DNA from: Pseudovibrio flavus
GTDB taxonomy: Bacteria > Pseudomonadota > Alphaproteobacteria > Rhizobiales > Stappiaceae
DNA length: 64,000 nt
NCBI RefSeq assembly: GCF_009711345.1
Contig: NZ_SMMA01000052.1
Location: 25,169 to 89,168, forward strand
Reading direction: 5' to 3'
The position numbers were made by a program, and so were the translations under genes. Position 1 is the first letter of the stretch. The number at the start of each line of letters is the position of its first letter. The notes beneath the pieces are model-generated. The model worked only from the letters and a program-made list of their open reading frames with translations. It was not told where the DNA came from and made no database searches. Shown piece by piece: positions 15,623 through 24,283 of this stretch.

Positions 15623-17035
15623 ATGAAAACAAATACAACTCTTCCAGCACTGCACTGGAACCGGGCGAGCAACGAAAAAGCAACCGCACACAACGAAGCT
15701 GTACAGCGCCAAATTCTGGAGATGCTGGCGGAAAACAAAACGGACGGCCTCGTTACAGAACTGCGCAACTGGGACCCAACCGATCTCCTGCAGCTTCTAA
15801 CCCAGATGCCTTTGGTATCTGCCCGAAAGCTCCTCAAGCGCCTTCCTATCAATCCCTCAGCCAAGATAATGGCGGAACTTGACCCGGATTTTCGCGCACT
15901 CCTCCTTCATGATGAAACACTGTCGCGCCTAACCGACATGCTGAACGAAATGAGCGAGGATGATGTCGTTGAAACTCTTGATGAATTTCCTCCTTCGGTT
16001 GTCGAACTCCTGACCCCCAAGCTCAACGTACGCAAGGAGCTTGAAGAGCGCCTGCTGCATGACGAGGATACCGCCGGCCGCCTGATGACCCGCAAGTTCG
16101 TGGTCTTCAAGGAAGACAACACAGCACGCGAGGCCATCGACTCCATACGGGACCAATCAGAACTGCTTGGCCGTTTTCGCACGATCTTTGTGGTCGATAA
16201 TGAAGGCCATCTTGTTGGCCGAATGGATGTCACCAAACTGCTCACGATCCGCCGCGCCGAACGCATCGGCGACCACATGAGCCGCACCGTTCTTGCTGTA
16301 TCATCCGATATGGATCAGGAAGACGTGCTGCGCAAAGCAGCGCAGCTTGAGCTCTCCGCAGTTCCCGTCGTCGATGCAGAAGGCCGCCTGATTGGCCGTA
16401 TTTCCATTGAGCAGCTTAACCAGATCGCCCGAGAAGAAGCGGTTGAGGATATGATGCTTATGGGCGGCGTTTCTCCGGAAGCACGGCCTGACGACAGCAT
16501 CCGTCGCATCATTAAAGGCCGCCTGCCGTGGCTCATGTCGGGCTTGGTTGGCTCTGCTGTCGCCGCAACGGTCGTTGGCTCCTACGAGGATGAACTGGCA
16601 AAAGCTGCAATTCTTGCTGCGTTCATACCGGTCATCATGTCCATGGCGGGCAACTCCGGCCTGCAAGCCTCCGCTGTTGCGGTTCAGGGGCTTGCAACTG
16701 GCTCCATTTGGGCAAACAGCACGCTTTTCCGCCTTTGGAAAGAGTTTTGCGGCGCTGTTTGTAACGGTGCAATTGCGGGCTGTGTGCTCTCGGCTTTGAT
16801 AATGGTCGCATCGTTCGTCTTTGAGATACACCAACCGGCGCACCTTGCAGTAACAGCATCCCTTGCCCTGCTAACAGCAACCACAATAGCAGCTATGGTC
16901 GGTGCTACTATTCCGCTGCTCTTGGATAAAGTTGGCATAGACCCAGCCGCGGCAACTGGCGTGTTCATTACAACAAGCAACGACGTACTTGGCGTGTTGA
17001 TCTACTTCACCATTGCCAGCGCGCTTTACCTCTAA
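15623..17035 (+). CDS. mgtE: Magnesium transporter MgtE
   Basis: A 470-residue Mg2+ channel/transporter. The N-terminal helical domain is at residues 1-130 (LVTELRNWDPTDLLQLL, DEMSEDD-like acidic repeats). Two CBS domains lie at about 135-270 and five membrane helices at 300-470, ending with ITTSNDVLGVLIYF. MgtE gates by Mg2+ binding at the CBS/N domains at the inner membrane. ATG 15623 is chosen because CAGGAGAGG lies just upstream; the frame is open 126 bases further up, but that part is the structured leader. It is monocistronic with its own terminator. Confidence 0.93.
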   Translation: MKTNTTLPALHWNRASNEKATAHNEAVQRQILEMLAENKTDGLVTELRNWDPTDLLQLLTQMPLVSARKLLKRLPINPSAKIMAELDPDFRALLLHDETLSRLTDMLNEMSEDDVVETLDEFPPSVVELLTPKLNVRKELEERLLHDEDTAGRLMTRKFVVFKEDNTAREAIDSIRDQSELLGRFRTIFVVDNEGHLVGRMDVTKLLTIRRAERIGDHMSRTVLAVSSDMDQEDVLRKAAQLELSAVPVVDAEGRLIGRISIEQLNQIAREEAVEDMMLMGGVSPEARPDDSIRRIIKGRLPWLMSGLVGSAVAATVVGSYEDELAKAAILAAFIPVIMSMAGNSGLQASAVAVQGLATGSIWANSTLFRLWKEFCGAVCNGAIAGCVLSALIMVASFVFEIHQPAHLAVTASLALLTATTIAAMVGATIPLLLDKVGIDPAAATGVFITTSNDVLGVLIYFTIASALYL

Positions 17036-17053
17036 AGCTCGATCACACACATC

Positions 17054-17095
17054 AAAAGGGGCGGCGAACTTCAAAGTTCACAGCCCCTTTTTGTA
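17054..17095 (+). terminator. mgtE terminator
   Basis: AAAAGGGGC / GCCCCTTTT outer stem with GAACTT / AAGTTC inner stem, followed by T-rich DNA, 18 bases after the mgtE stop. Confidence 0.82.
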
Positions 17096-17107
17096 TCGGC
17101 AGAACAA

Positions 17108-17142
17108 ACAAAAAGGCCCGGGAGTTGAACTCTCCGGGCCTT
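17108..17142 (-). terminator. adhE terminator
   Basis: On the minus strand AAGGCCCGG / CCGGGCCTT stem followed by TTTTTGTTT. A second small hairpin (GCTTGC / GCAAGC, 17149-17167) lies between it and the adhE stop. Confidence 0.82.
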
Positions 17143-17174
17143 AAAGAGGCTTGCTTAGCTAGCAAGCATGGCGA

Positions 17175-19844
17175 TTATTCAGCAGCAGCTGGAGCCTTCT
17201 TGGCTTTTTCTTCAGCCAGATCAACAACTGTTTCATCACGGCCTTCCACGTAAACGCGGCCATAGTAGGTGTCCGTGAGGATCTGCTTGATTTCAGAGAT
17301 CAGTGGGTAGCGTGGGTTTGCACCGGTGCACTGATCGTCGAATGCTTCAACAGCAACCTGATCAACTTTTTCCATGAACTGTGCTTCGGAGATGCCGAGG
17401 TCTTTCAGACCTGCTGGAATTTCCAGAGCTGTCTTCACGCTTTCGATCCAAGCGATGAGCTTTTCAACTTTCGCTTCGCCGCTGTCGCCAGCTGCGGTCA
17501 GACCGAGGTGATCAGCGATTTCACCGTAACGGCACTTTGCCTGCGGACGGTCGTACTGGGAGAACGCAGTCTGCTTGCTTGGGTTGTCGTTAGCGTTGTA
17601 GCGGATCGTGTTGGAGATCAGCATCGCGTTTGCAAGACCGTGTGGTACGTGGAACGCAGCACCAACCTTGTGAGCGATGGAGTGACATACGCCGAGGAAG
17701 GAGTTCGCGAAGGCGATACCGGCAATGGTTGCACCGTTGTGAACTTTTTCACGAGCGTTAGGAGCTTCGGCACCCTTTTCGTAGGATTCTACAAGGTTCT
17801 CTTTGAGAAGCTTCAGAGCCTGCAGCGCCTGACCATCAGAGTACTCGTTGGCCAGAACAGAAACGTAAGCTTCAGTTGCATGGGTGATCGCATCGATACC
17901 ACCGAACGCAGTCAGAGACTTAGGCATGTTCATAACCAGGTTCGCGTCTACGATTGCCATGTTAGGGGTCAGTTCGTAGTCAGCGATTGGGTACTTGGTG
18001 CCGGTTTCGTCATCGGTCACAACCGCGAACGGGGTAACTTCAGAGCCAGTACCGGAGGTGGTTGGGATAGCAACCATCTGCGCTTTCACGCCCATTTTAG
18101 GGAACTTGTAGATACGCTTGCGGATGTCCATGAAGCGCAGAGCAAGGTCAGCAAAGTTCACTTCTGGGTGTTCGTACATCACCCACATGATCTTCGCAGC
18201 ATCCATTGGAGAACCACCACCGATAGCGATGATTACGTCTGGCTTGAATGCGTGGCAAAGTTCAGCGCCCTTGCGAACAACAGACAGGGTCGGATCGGCT
18301 TCTACTTCGTAGAATACGTCGGTTTCCATGCCCATTTTCTTGAGAACCTTGATGGTCTCATCGGTGTAGCCGTTCTTGAACAGGAAGCCGTCGGTTACGA
18401 TCAGAGCGCGTTTCTTGCCAGCAAGGTCACCCAGTGCGATTGGCAGAGAGCCACGACGGAAGTAGATGGATTCCGGCAGTTTGTGCCACAGCATGTTTTC
18501 AGCTCGCTTCGCAACGGTCTTCTTGTTGATCAGGTGTTGAGGTCCAACGTTTTCAGAGATGGAGTTACCACCCCAAGAACCACAGCCCAGTGTCAGGGAA
18601 GGTGCGAGGCTGAAGTTGTAAAGATCACCGATACCGCCGTGGGAAGCTGGCTGGTTGATCAGAATACGAGCGGTTTTCATCATCGCGCCGAATTCTTTTA
18701 CGCGCTCAGGGCAACGGTCCTGATCGGTGTAGAATACGGAGGTGTGGCCGATACCGCCGAGTGCAACAAGAGCTTCAGCTTTTTCGAATGCGTCCACGTA
18801 GTCCTTCGCACGGTACATAGCGAGGGTCGGGGAAAGCTTTTCGTGTGCAAATGGCTCTTCGTCACCAACGGAGGTAACTTCAGCGATAAGAACCTTGGTG
18901 TTAGCAGGAACTTTAACGCCTGCCATTTCAGCGATTTTCGCTGCTGGCTGACCAACGATAGCAGCGTTGAGGGCACCGTTCTTGAGAAGGATTTCCTTAA
19001 CAGCTTTTGCTTCTTTAGCCTTCAGAATGTAACCGCCGTGGCTTGCAAAGCGCTCTTTAGCTGCTTCGTAAGCGGATTCAACGATGATTACGGACTGTTC
19101 AGATGCACAGATAACGCCGTTGTCGAAGGTTTTGGACATAAGGATGGAAGCAACCATACGCTTGATGTCAGCAAATTCGTCAACAACTACAGGGGTATTA
19201 CCAGCACCTACGCCGATTGCAGGCTTACCGGAAGAGTAAGCAGCTTTAACCATGCCTGGACCGCCAGTGGCGAGGATCAGGTTGATTTCGTCGTGGGTCA
19301 TCAGAGCGTTGGAGAGCTCAACAGTCGGAGCGTCGATCCAGCCGATGATGCCTTCAGGTGCGCCAGCCTTAACAGCAGCTTCCAGAACGATGCGTGCAGC
19401 TTCGTTGGTCGCGTTTTTCGCACGTGGGTGCGGGCTGAAGATGATACCATTGCGGGTTTTCAAGCTGATCAGAGCTTTAAAGATCGCAGTGGAAGTAGGG
19501 TTAGTGGTTGGTACGATACCGCAAATCAGGCCGGTTGGCTCTGCAATGGTGATTGTGCCGAAGGTGTCGTCTTCGCACAGAATACCGCAGGTCTTCTCGT
19601 CCTTGTATTTGTTGTAGATGTATTCGGAAGCGAACTGATTTTTGATAACCTTATCTTCCATCACACCCATGCCGCTTTCCTCGGCAGCCATGCGTGCGAG
19701 TGGAATACGGTTGTCCGCTGCAGCAAGAGCAGCTGCGCGGAAAATAGCGTCTACTTGTTCCTGAGTGTAGGTCGCGTAAACTTTCTGTGCCTCCCGCACT
19801 CGTTTAACCAGTGCATCGAGTTCTTCGCGGTTCGTTACAGGCAT
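17175..19844 (-). CDS. adhE: Bifunctional acetaldehyde-CoA/alcohol dehydrogenase AdhE
   Basis: An 889-residue fusion enzyme. The N-terminal CoA-acylating aldehyde dehydrogenase (about 1-440) has GAGNTPVVVD and the catalytic Cys in NGVICASEQSV. The C-terminal iron alcohol dehydrogenase (about 450-870) has GGGSPMDAAK and metal-ligand His in the DAITHATEAY and HGLANAML regions. It reduces acetyl-CoA to ethanol with two NADH, recycling NAD+ during fermentation. I start at ATG 19844 with GGAG six bases upstream, not at the earlier ATG 19856. Length matches E. coli AdhE. Strong codon bias implies high expression. An FNR-like box upstream fits oxygen-limited induction. Confidence 0.96.
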   Translation of the reverse strand: MPVTNREELDALVKRVREAQKVYATYTQEQVDAIFRAAALAAADNRIPLARMAAEESGMGVMEDKVIKNQFASEYIYNKYKDEKTCGILCEDDTFGTITIAEPTGLICGIVPTTNPTSTAIFKALISLKTRNGIIFSPHPRAKNATNEAARIVLEAAVKAGAPEGIIGWIDAPTVELSNALMTHDEINLILATGGPGMVKAAYSSGKPAIGVGAGNTPVVVDEFADIKRMVASILMSKTFDNGVICASEQSVIIVESAYEAAKERFASHGGYILKAKEAKAVKEILLKNGALNAAIVGQPAAKIAEMAGVKVPANTKVLIAEVTSVGDEEPFAHEKLSPTLAMYRAKDYVDAFEKAEALVALGGIGHTSVFYTDQDRCPERVKEFGAMMKTARILINQPASHGGIGDLYNFSLAPSLTLGCGSWGGNSISENVGPQHLINKKTVAKRAENMLWHKLPESIYFRRGSLPIALGDLAGKKRALIVTDGFLFKNGYTDETIKVLKKMGMETDVFYEVEADPTLSVVRKGAELCHAFKPDVIIAIGGGSPMDAAKIMWVMYEHPEVNFADLALRFMDIRKRIYKFPKMGVKAQMVAIPTTSGTGSEVTPFAVVTDDETGTKYPIADYELTPNMAIVDANLVMNMPKSLTAFGGIDAITHATEAYVSVLANEYSDGQALQALKLLKENLVESYEKGAEAPNAREKVHNGATIAGIAFANSFLGVCHSIAHKVGAAFHVPHGLANAMLISNTIRYNANDNPSKQTAFSQYDRPQAKCRYGEIADHLGLTAAGDSGEAKVEKLIAWIESVKTALEIPAGLKDLGISEAQFMEKVDQVAVEAFDDQCTGANPRYPLISEIKQILTDTYYGRVYVEGRDETVVDLAEEKAKKAPAAAE

Positions 19845-19883
19845 CCCAATCTCCATAGAGTCCCGTGAGTTTAGAGAAGCCTA

Positions 19884-19909
19884 ACAACTAGTTGTCATGT
19901 TATTTGACA
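19884..19909. promoter_or_regulatory. Overlapping dyads near the adhE start
   Basis: ACAACTAGTTGT (19884-19895) is a perfect 12-base palindrome. It overlaps TGTCA-N7-TGACA (19893-19909). Both lie 40-65 bases before the adhE ATG and look like protein-binding operators; the binding factor is unknown. Confidence 0.4.
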
Positions 19910-19980
19910 TGTAACCTAATCGCTGGTGGCTTTCGGCTTCTCCCATGCACGTAAGATGCGCCTGAACCGACAAAAGTCTT

Positions 19981-19994
19981 ATGATCTATATCAA
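19981..19994. promoter_or_regulatory. FNR/CRP-family anaerobox upstream of adhE
   Basis: ATGATCTATATCAA matches the FNR consensus TTGAT-N4-ATCAA at nine of ten defined bases. Its centre is about 143 bases upstream of the adhE ATG. An alphaproteobacterial FnrL would be the expected activator. Confidence 0.55.
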
Positions 19995-20102
19995 AACAGA
20001 GTTGATATATGAGAAATTGTTAATTTAACCGATTTAGTTCAAGAACTAATCTATCTCAAATGTGTAAAAACGCCTTAATTGCATACAGGCGGAAACAATT
20101 CC

Positions 20103-20124
20103 AATAACAAATTAGTTTGTTATT
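20103..20124. repeat. Perfect nine-base inverted repeat in the adhE-rluA gap
   Basis: AATAACAAA / TTTGTTATT around TTAG. It lies in the A/T-rich 381-base gap (19845-20225) between the 3' end of the RluA-type gene and adhE. It has no T tract, so an operator is more likely than a terminator. Nothing else beyond the FNR-like box and the two dyads near adhE is visible in this gap. Confidence 0.4.
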
Positions 20125-20225
20125 ATTTAATTACGCACGTACATATACCTAGTTATTGCAGAAAACTGGTATACATTGTTATATAACGACACTAGGGCGC
20201 AATACTTATTTGTAATTTTTAGGTG

Positions 20226-20897
20226 TTACGAAAACTCTGCAGCCCGTGAAAAGCTCATCCAATCTCCTCCAACGGGATGATGAAACTCTAACGTCTCAGC
20301 GTGCAGTTGAAGGCGATCAGAATACGCAAGCGCGTCTCCATCCGCATAGAAGCGATCACCGACAATCGGGTGCCCAAGCGATAAAAGATGGACTCGCAGC
20401 TGATGAGAACGACCCGTTATAGGGTGCAGTCGCACAAGGGTCGTTTTTTCTTCACGCGCAATAACCTCCCAGTCCGTTTGGGCGGCACGGCCATGTTCAA
20501 AACAAACCATCTGCTTCGGGCGGTTAGGCCAATCGCAGCGAAGCGGCAGATCCACCCTGCCCTGATCCTCTTCTATGTGGCCATATACTCGCGCAATATA
20601 GGTCTTGCGGGTCTTTCTCCGCTCGAACTGAAGCCCCAAATGACGGTGCGCTTCACGGTTCATCGCCATAACAATTACGCCGGATGTATCCATATCCAGC
20701 CGGTGAACCGTCGTAGCTGTTGGGTAGGTTTCGCGGGCACGCGCCTCCAGACAATCGCTATGCTCTGCAGCCTTTCCCGGTACAGTCAGCAAACCGCTCT
20801 GCTTGGCCATTACAAGGATTTGCTCGTCTTGATGAATCACATCAAGATAAGGGGACATCGGCGGGTTATAGATGAATGGAAGATCAACAATGCTCAT
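20226..20897 (-). CDS. rluA: RluA-family rRNA/tRNA pseudouridine synthase
   Basis: A 223-residue pseudouridine synthase. The catalytic-Asp motif HRLDMDTSGVIV is near residue 65, with the RluA motifs RKTRKTYIARVYG and LHPITGRSHQLRVH. No S4 domain is present, which with the length points to the RluA subgroup (E. coli RluA, 219 residues, modifies 23S rRNA U746 and tRNA U32). The start at 20897 has AAGG upstream; ATG 20858 is an alternative. It appears monocistronic. Confidence 0.88.
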   Translation of the reverse strand: MSIVDLPFIYNPPMSPYLDVIHQDEQILVMAKQSGLLTVPGKAAEHSDCLEARARETYPTATTVHRLDMDTSGVIVMAMNREAHRHLGLQFERRKTRKTYIARVYGHIEEDQGRVDLPLRCDWPNRPKQMVCFEHGRAAQTDWEVIAREEKTTLVRLHPITGRSHQLRVHLLSLGHPIVGDRFYADGDALAYSDRLQLHAETLEFHHPVGGDWMSFSRAAEFS

Positions 20898-21127
20898 GCC
20901 CGCCTTATAGAGCGGAAGGTGGAACAGTCAATATCACTTAGCAGCGCGGGTTTTCGCTGCGAGAGCCCCTTTTAACCCCTGAAAAACCAGACCATCGGAT
21001 AGGCAAGTTCAGGTCTATATCCAACTTCTGTTTATTTACAGCTTCTAGCGAGAGCTTTAAATTTCAACCTAGCGTACAACGTGGTCGCGGCCGCAAACCG
21101 CTGAACCCGAAACTGAAGGATTATCTC

Positions 21128-21412
21128 ATGAGCATTCAAGCCATCGTGGACCAGATCAAGGGCAACGTGGAAAGCAGCGACTTCGACGGCATCATCAAGT
21201 TTGACTGCGGTGATGACGGCCTGATCGTAATCGACGGCAACACCATCTCTACCGAGGACAAAGAAGCAGACTGCACCATCGGCGTTGCTCTTGCAGACCT
21301 CGAAGCAATTGTAGCAGGCGATCTGGACCCAACCGCTGCATTTATGCAGGGCAAGTTCGACATTGATGGCGACATGAGCCTTGCAATGAAGCTCGGCCAG
21401 CTGATGGGCTAA
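21128..21412 (+). CDS. SCP2 sterol-carrier domain protein
   Basis: A 94-residue single SCP2 domain: FDGIIKFDCGDDGLIVIDGNTIS, then DCTIGVALADLEAIVAGDLDPTAAFMQGKFDIDGDMSLAMKLGQL, which is the family's typical C-terminal lipid-tunnel motif. Such stand-alone bacterial domains bind fatty acyl or other lipids in the cytoplasm; the ligand here is unknown. AAGGA precedes the ATG and a strong terminator follows, so it is monocistronic. Confidence 0.9.
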   Translation: MSIQAIVDQIKGNVESSDFDGIIKFDCGDDGLIVIDGNTISTEDKEADCTIGVALADLEAIVAGDLDPTAAFMQGKFDIDGDMSLAMKLGQLMG

Positions 21413-21436
21413 ACCTAGCCTTCATTGGAAACACAG

Positions 21437-21465
21437 AGCCCGGGAACAAACCCGGGCTTTTTTGT
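21437..21465 (+). terminator. Terminator of the SCP2 gene
   Basis: AGCCCGGG / CCCGGGCT stem with loop AACAAA, followed by six T. Confidence 0.9.
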
Positions 21466-21477
21466 TGCTGGAGTGCT

Positions 21478-22128
21478 TTAGTTCGGCGATTTAGAGAACT
21501 TCGGCGCCAAGAGCAGATCCAGAATTTCGGCCCATTCCTCGACCAACCTATCCATCTCTTGTGCATCGCGGAACATCGCATCGTAAGTGACGAACCCGCA
21601 AAGCATGCTGCGCGAAGCTGTAATCAACACGCGCGTAACCGCAGGCCCATAAACACTTTCTGGAAACAACGCGATGACACGTTCATCAGCTTTGCGGCCA
21701 TAATCCTCGACAACCGGCTTTAAGCGATTGCGCAGGCTATCATCGGTTCTGGCACCAACCATTATCTCCAGCATTGCAAGGAATTCCGGCGAGCGCATTT
21801 GATTCGACCACCACACCTTCGTCATGTCGGAGATGCGGATATTCTCCCGCCCTATTTCCTCAGCCCATTCCAGAGTGAGATTCAAGGACTTGGTGAGGAT
21901 CTTGTCCATCACAAAGACCATCAGATCTTCTTTGGTAGGAAAGTGATGTTGCAGCGCACCCTGTGAAAACGAACTCTCCAGCGCGATTTTTTTAATAGAT
22001 GCGCGATGATAGCCATTTTTGTGGAGGCAAGAGATAGCCGCCAGCACGATCTCTCGCCGCATTCGATCACTCTTACGCTGCTGATGAGATTTTGCTTCCA
22101 ACGGTTCCTCTGTAATGCGTTCGACCAT
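21478..22128 (-). CDS. TetR/AcrR family regulator (BetI-like)
   Basis: A 216-residue one-component regulator. The N-terminal TetR helix-turn-helix is at about residues 22-75 (IVLAAISCLHKNGYHRASIKKIALESSFSQGALQHHFPTKEDLMVFV). The C-terminal ligand domain resembles BetI-type proteins (LEWAEEIGRE, WSNQMRSPEF). Ligand unknown. It is divergent from the LuxR-type gene at 22222, so it may control that gene or itself. A TATGTATGTAT direct repeat lies in the 93-base gap. Confidence 0.85.
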   Translation of the reverse strand: MVERITEEPLEAKSHQQRKSDRMRREIVLAAISCLHKNGYHRASIKKIALESSFSQGALQHHFPTKEDLMVFVMDKILTKSLNLTLEWAEEIGRENIRISDMTKVWWSNQMRSPEFLAMLEIMVGARTDDSLRNRLKPVVEDYGRKADERVIALFPESVYGPAVTRVLITASRSMLCGFVTYDAMFRDAQEMDRLVEEWAEILDLLLAPKFSKSPN

Positions 22129-22221
22129 TTTCCCTCACATGACGGCTTGTAAAAAAACCGTATGTATGTATTGTTTCTTCATCTACGGGTTATAGCGTAG
22201 TTTTGAGGGAGGATGACACCA

Positions 22222-23028
22222 ATGTTTCAGGAAAGCTATAGGATCAATGGTCCAATGGCTGACAAGCCATCAGCTGCTACAGTAATTATTGCTGACCAGC
22301 ATCCAGCGTTCGCACAGGCGCTTGCCGTGCTTTTCCAGCGCGATGGTTTGGCAACCAAGGTGTTCACCACTCAAAGCTTCTCAGAACTGCAAGACTTGGC
22401 CTGCGCGCACAGCGGCAGCACTGTTCTTGTAAACCCGTCCCTCGAAGGCGCTCCGGGTCTGACAACCGCGTTGGCTCTGCGTGAAAAGGCTTCGATCTCC
22501 AAGCTGATCATTTTGTCTGATAACGACAATCCGGGCCTTGGCGAGTACTTCATCAATCACGGTGCCCATGCATCCATCTCGAAAACAGCGGACTTCGAGA
22601 TCTTTGTACAGGTTCTTAAGCTGAAGCATGCTGGCGTGGTGTACCCGCATAGTCAGCCAGAAAGTACCTCTCACTTTACGCTCGACTTTTACGAGGGCTT
22701 GGCAAGCCTGACACGTAGACAGGCAACTATCCTGCGCTACTTGAAAGAAGGCAAGCTGAACAAGCAGATCGCTCACGATCTGGGCATCTCCGAAGCGACC
22801 GTGAAGCACCACGTTTCTGCGTTGCTGAGCACCCTTGGCTTTTACTCTCGAAGCCAGCTGGTTGCCATGATCAACGCAATCGGTATCAGCGTCGATTACC
22901 GCCCCGGCTCGCGTGCAAAATCCAGCCAACGCCGCACGAGCACCCCTGCGCGTTTGATTTCACCAAGTTCTATCCAGTCCCTTAACATGGCCCAGTCACA
23001 CCGCGCGGAGCTGGCAGCGGCCTGTTAA
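22222..23028 (+). CDS. LuxR/NarL-type regulator with degenerate receiver domain
   Basis: A 268-residue response-regulator-like protein. The receiver-like domain is at about residues 19-140 (VIIADQHPAFAQAL, then VLVNPSLEG). The phosphoacceptor Asp position is Asn71, so ordinary phosphorylation is unlikely. A GerE/LuxR helix-turn-helix lies near 160-205 (LTRRQATILRYLKEGKLNKQIAHDLGISEATVKHH). A roughly 50-residue Ser/Arg-rich tail follows. ATG 22222 is used because GGAGG (22208-22212) is nine bases upstream, while it abuts ATG 22213. No histidine kinase is nearby. It probably works as a phosphorylation-independent regulator. Confidence 0.85.
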   Translation: MFQESYRINGPMADKPSAATVIIADQHPAFAQALAVLFQRDGLATKVFTTQSFSELQDLACAHSGSTVLVNPSLEGAPGLTTALALREKASISKLIILSDNDNPGLGEYFINHGAHASISKTADFEIFVQVLKLKHAGVVYPHSQPESTSHFTLDFYEGLASLTRRQATILRYLKEGKLNKQIAHDLGISEATVKHHVSALLSTLGFYSRSQLVAMINAIGISVDYRPGSRAKSSQRRTSTPARLISPSSIQSLNMAQSHRAELAAAC

Positions 23029-23060
23029 GTCCATTCTCCCATGCCATGATGGCAAGACTT

Positions 23061-23092
23061 GCCCGCGTTTCCTCGGAGGCGCGGGCTTTTTC
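23061..23092 (+). terminator. Terminator of the LuxR-type gene
   Basis: GCCCGCG / CGCGGGC outer stem and CCTC / GAGG inner stem, followed by five T. Confidence 0.85.
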
Positions 23093-23223
23093 GTTAAAAC
23101 CACTGGGACCGATTTGACACAGGTTGAAATCAACCATTCCAAACCCTGCAGAACCTTGGATTGTTGCCGAGAAAGATTGGCCACTACTATTCCCGAGGAA
23201 CAACAAACTGCCTTGGACTGGAA

Positions 23224-23838
23224 ATGCCTGGTTTCTCGCCTCAGATCGCTGACTTAAACGACCCCATTCCTCTTGGAAAAGAGACAATTGAATCAATCGA
23301 GGTTCCTGCCCGCCTACTGGTTGCGGCAAATACATTGGTGTGGGTGGGCCCCATCCCCGACCTTCAAATCCTGACAGACTTTCAAAAAAAGTCAGGTGCC
23401 TTTGTACTCTCATTAGATACAGGCAAACCAAGCCCTCACCATGCAAATGAATGGGCAAGAGAGTTTTTTGATGGAACTCATGCTGTCGAACTGCCCGTTC
23501 GCTCGCGGTATCACGACAACTGGTCTACGTTCGAAATTGGCGACATCGTCGCAACGCTGCCATTTCCGCTGTTTATGCGCTTGAACTCTATTGAGGATAT
23601 GAGTAGCCACCTAAGCAGCATCGTTCCCTATCTTGGAAAGTTTTGCGGCCTTACTCTTCCCAGAGCGTGGGAGGCAATTGCGCCAGGCCTTCAAGAAGAT
23701 CTAGCACTTCACTTCACGCCTATCAGGTTTCAGGCGGCGGCGTGTGCCAATGCAAAGGCGGGGGGAACAACGCTTGTGGCGCACCGTTTTATAGAGCCGA
23801 TAGAGACAGATGCGGGTAATGGATTTCCCATCAACTGA
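23224..23838 (+). CDS. Hypothetical protein, about 204 residues
   Basis: I do not recognise this protein. It has no signal peptide or membrane segment. The sequence is mixed alpha/beta (VPARLLVAANTLVWVG, GDIVATLPFPLFMRLN) with a C-terminal TTLVAHRF stretch. The plus-strand frame looks protein-like, while the overlapping minus frame at 22982-23458 does not. ATG 23224 has a poor ribosome site; a TTG at 23161 would add 21 residues. It stands alone between the LuxR-type gene and the convergent zur. Confidence 0.55.
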   Translation: MPGFSPQIADLNDPIPLGKETIESIEVPARLLVAANTLVWVGPIPDLQILTDFQKKSGAFVLSLDTGKPSPHHANEWAREFFDGTHAVELPVRSRYHDNWSTFEIGDIVATLPFPLFMRLNSIEDMSSHLSSIVPYLGKFCGLTLPRAWEAIAPGLQEDLALHFTPIRFQAAACANAKAGGTTLVAHRFIEPIETDAGNGFPIN

Positions 23839-23857
23839 CCCTAGCAACTAACAAGGG

Positions 23858-24277
23858 CTAACAGCAGGCTTCAGCAGCCTCGTTTTCGCGGCAGGTTTTA
23901 CAAGTACCACGCACTTCAAGCGCAATACCTGAGCGCACGAACCCTGTCTCCTGCGCCCAATTATCCAAGTGGAGAGAAACAACGTTTTCCGGCAGTTCCT
24001 GAACGCCATTGCAGCTTGAGCAAATAGCAAAACCAACTGTCTTGTGTGTGTGGCAGTCAGGTTGAACACAAGCGACGTAGGCGCTCATACTCTCGACTTT
24101 ATGAATGAGCTTCAACTCCATGAGCTTATCGAGAGCGCGGTAAACCTGCAGCGGAGCCTTCACACCATGGGGGCGCAGCTCTTCCAGAATAGCGTAGGCG
24201 CTTAGCGGCCCCTCGGCACTTTTAAGCGCTTCGACAACCAGCTTCTGGTTTTTGGTCAGTTTATGCGTTTCCACCAT
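23858..24277 (-). CDS. zur: Zinc uptake regulator Zur (Fur family)
   Basis: A 139-residue Fur-family repressor. The winged helix is at about 8-75 (LTKNQKLVVEALKSAEGPLSAYAILEEL). The structural zinc site has paired CxxC motifs, CSSC near residue 87 and CKTC near 126. Its place after znuC-znuB identifies it as Zur rather than Fur. With Zn2+ bound it would repress from the operator at 26007. GTG at 24280 is an alternative start. A Cys-rich tail (EAACC-like) ends the protein. Confidence 0.92.
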   Translation of the reverse strand: MVETHKLTKNQKLVVEALKSAEGPLSAYAILEELRPHGVKAPLQVYRALDKLMELKLIHKVESMSAYVACVQPDCHTHKTVGFAICSSCNGVQELPENVVSLHLDNWAQETGFVRSGIALEVRGTCKTCRENEAAEACC

Positions 24278-24283
24278 CACTGC

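Noticed and set aside
17508..19868. 786-codon open frame on + strand opposite adhE
   Set aside because: No family features, low-complexity-like composition, and it exactly shadows a clear AdhE. Codon bias explains its openness.
19990..20006. ATCAA-N7-TTGAT near the adhE FNR-like box
   Set aside because: The half sites point outward and spacing is wrong for FNR. The box at 19981 is better.
22982..23458. 158-codon minus frame after the LuxR-type gene
   Set aside because: It covers the terminator and the start of the better plus-strand gene, and is Pro/Gly-rich without recognisable features.
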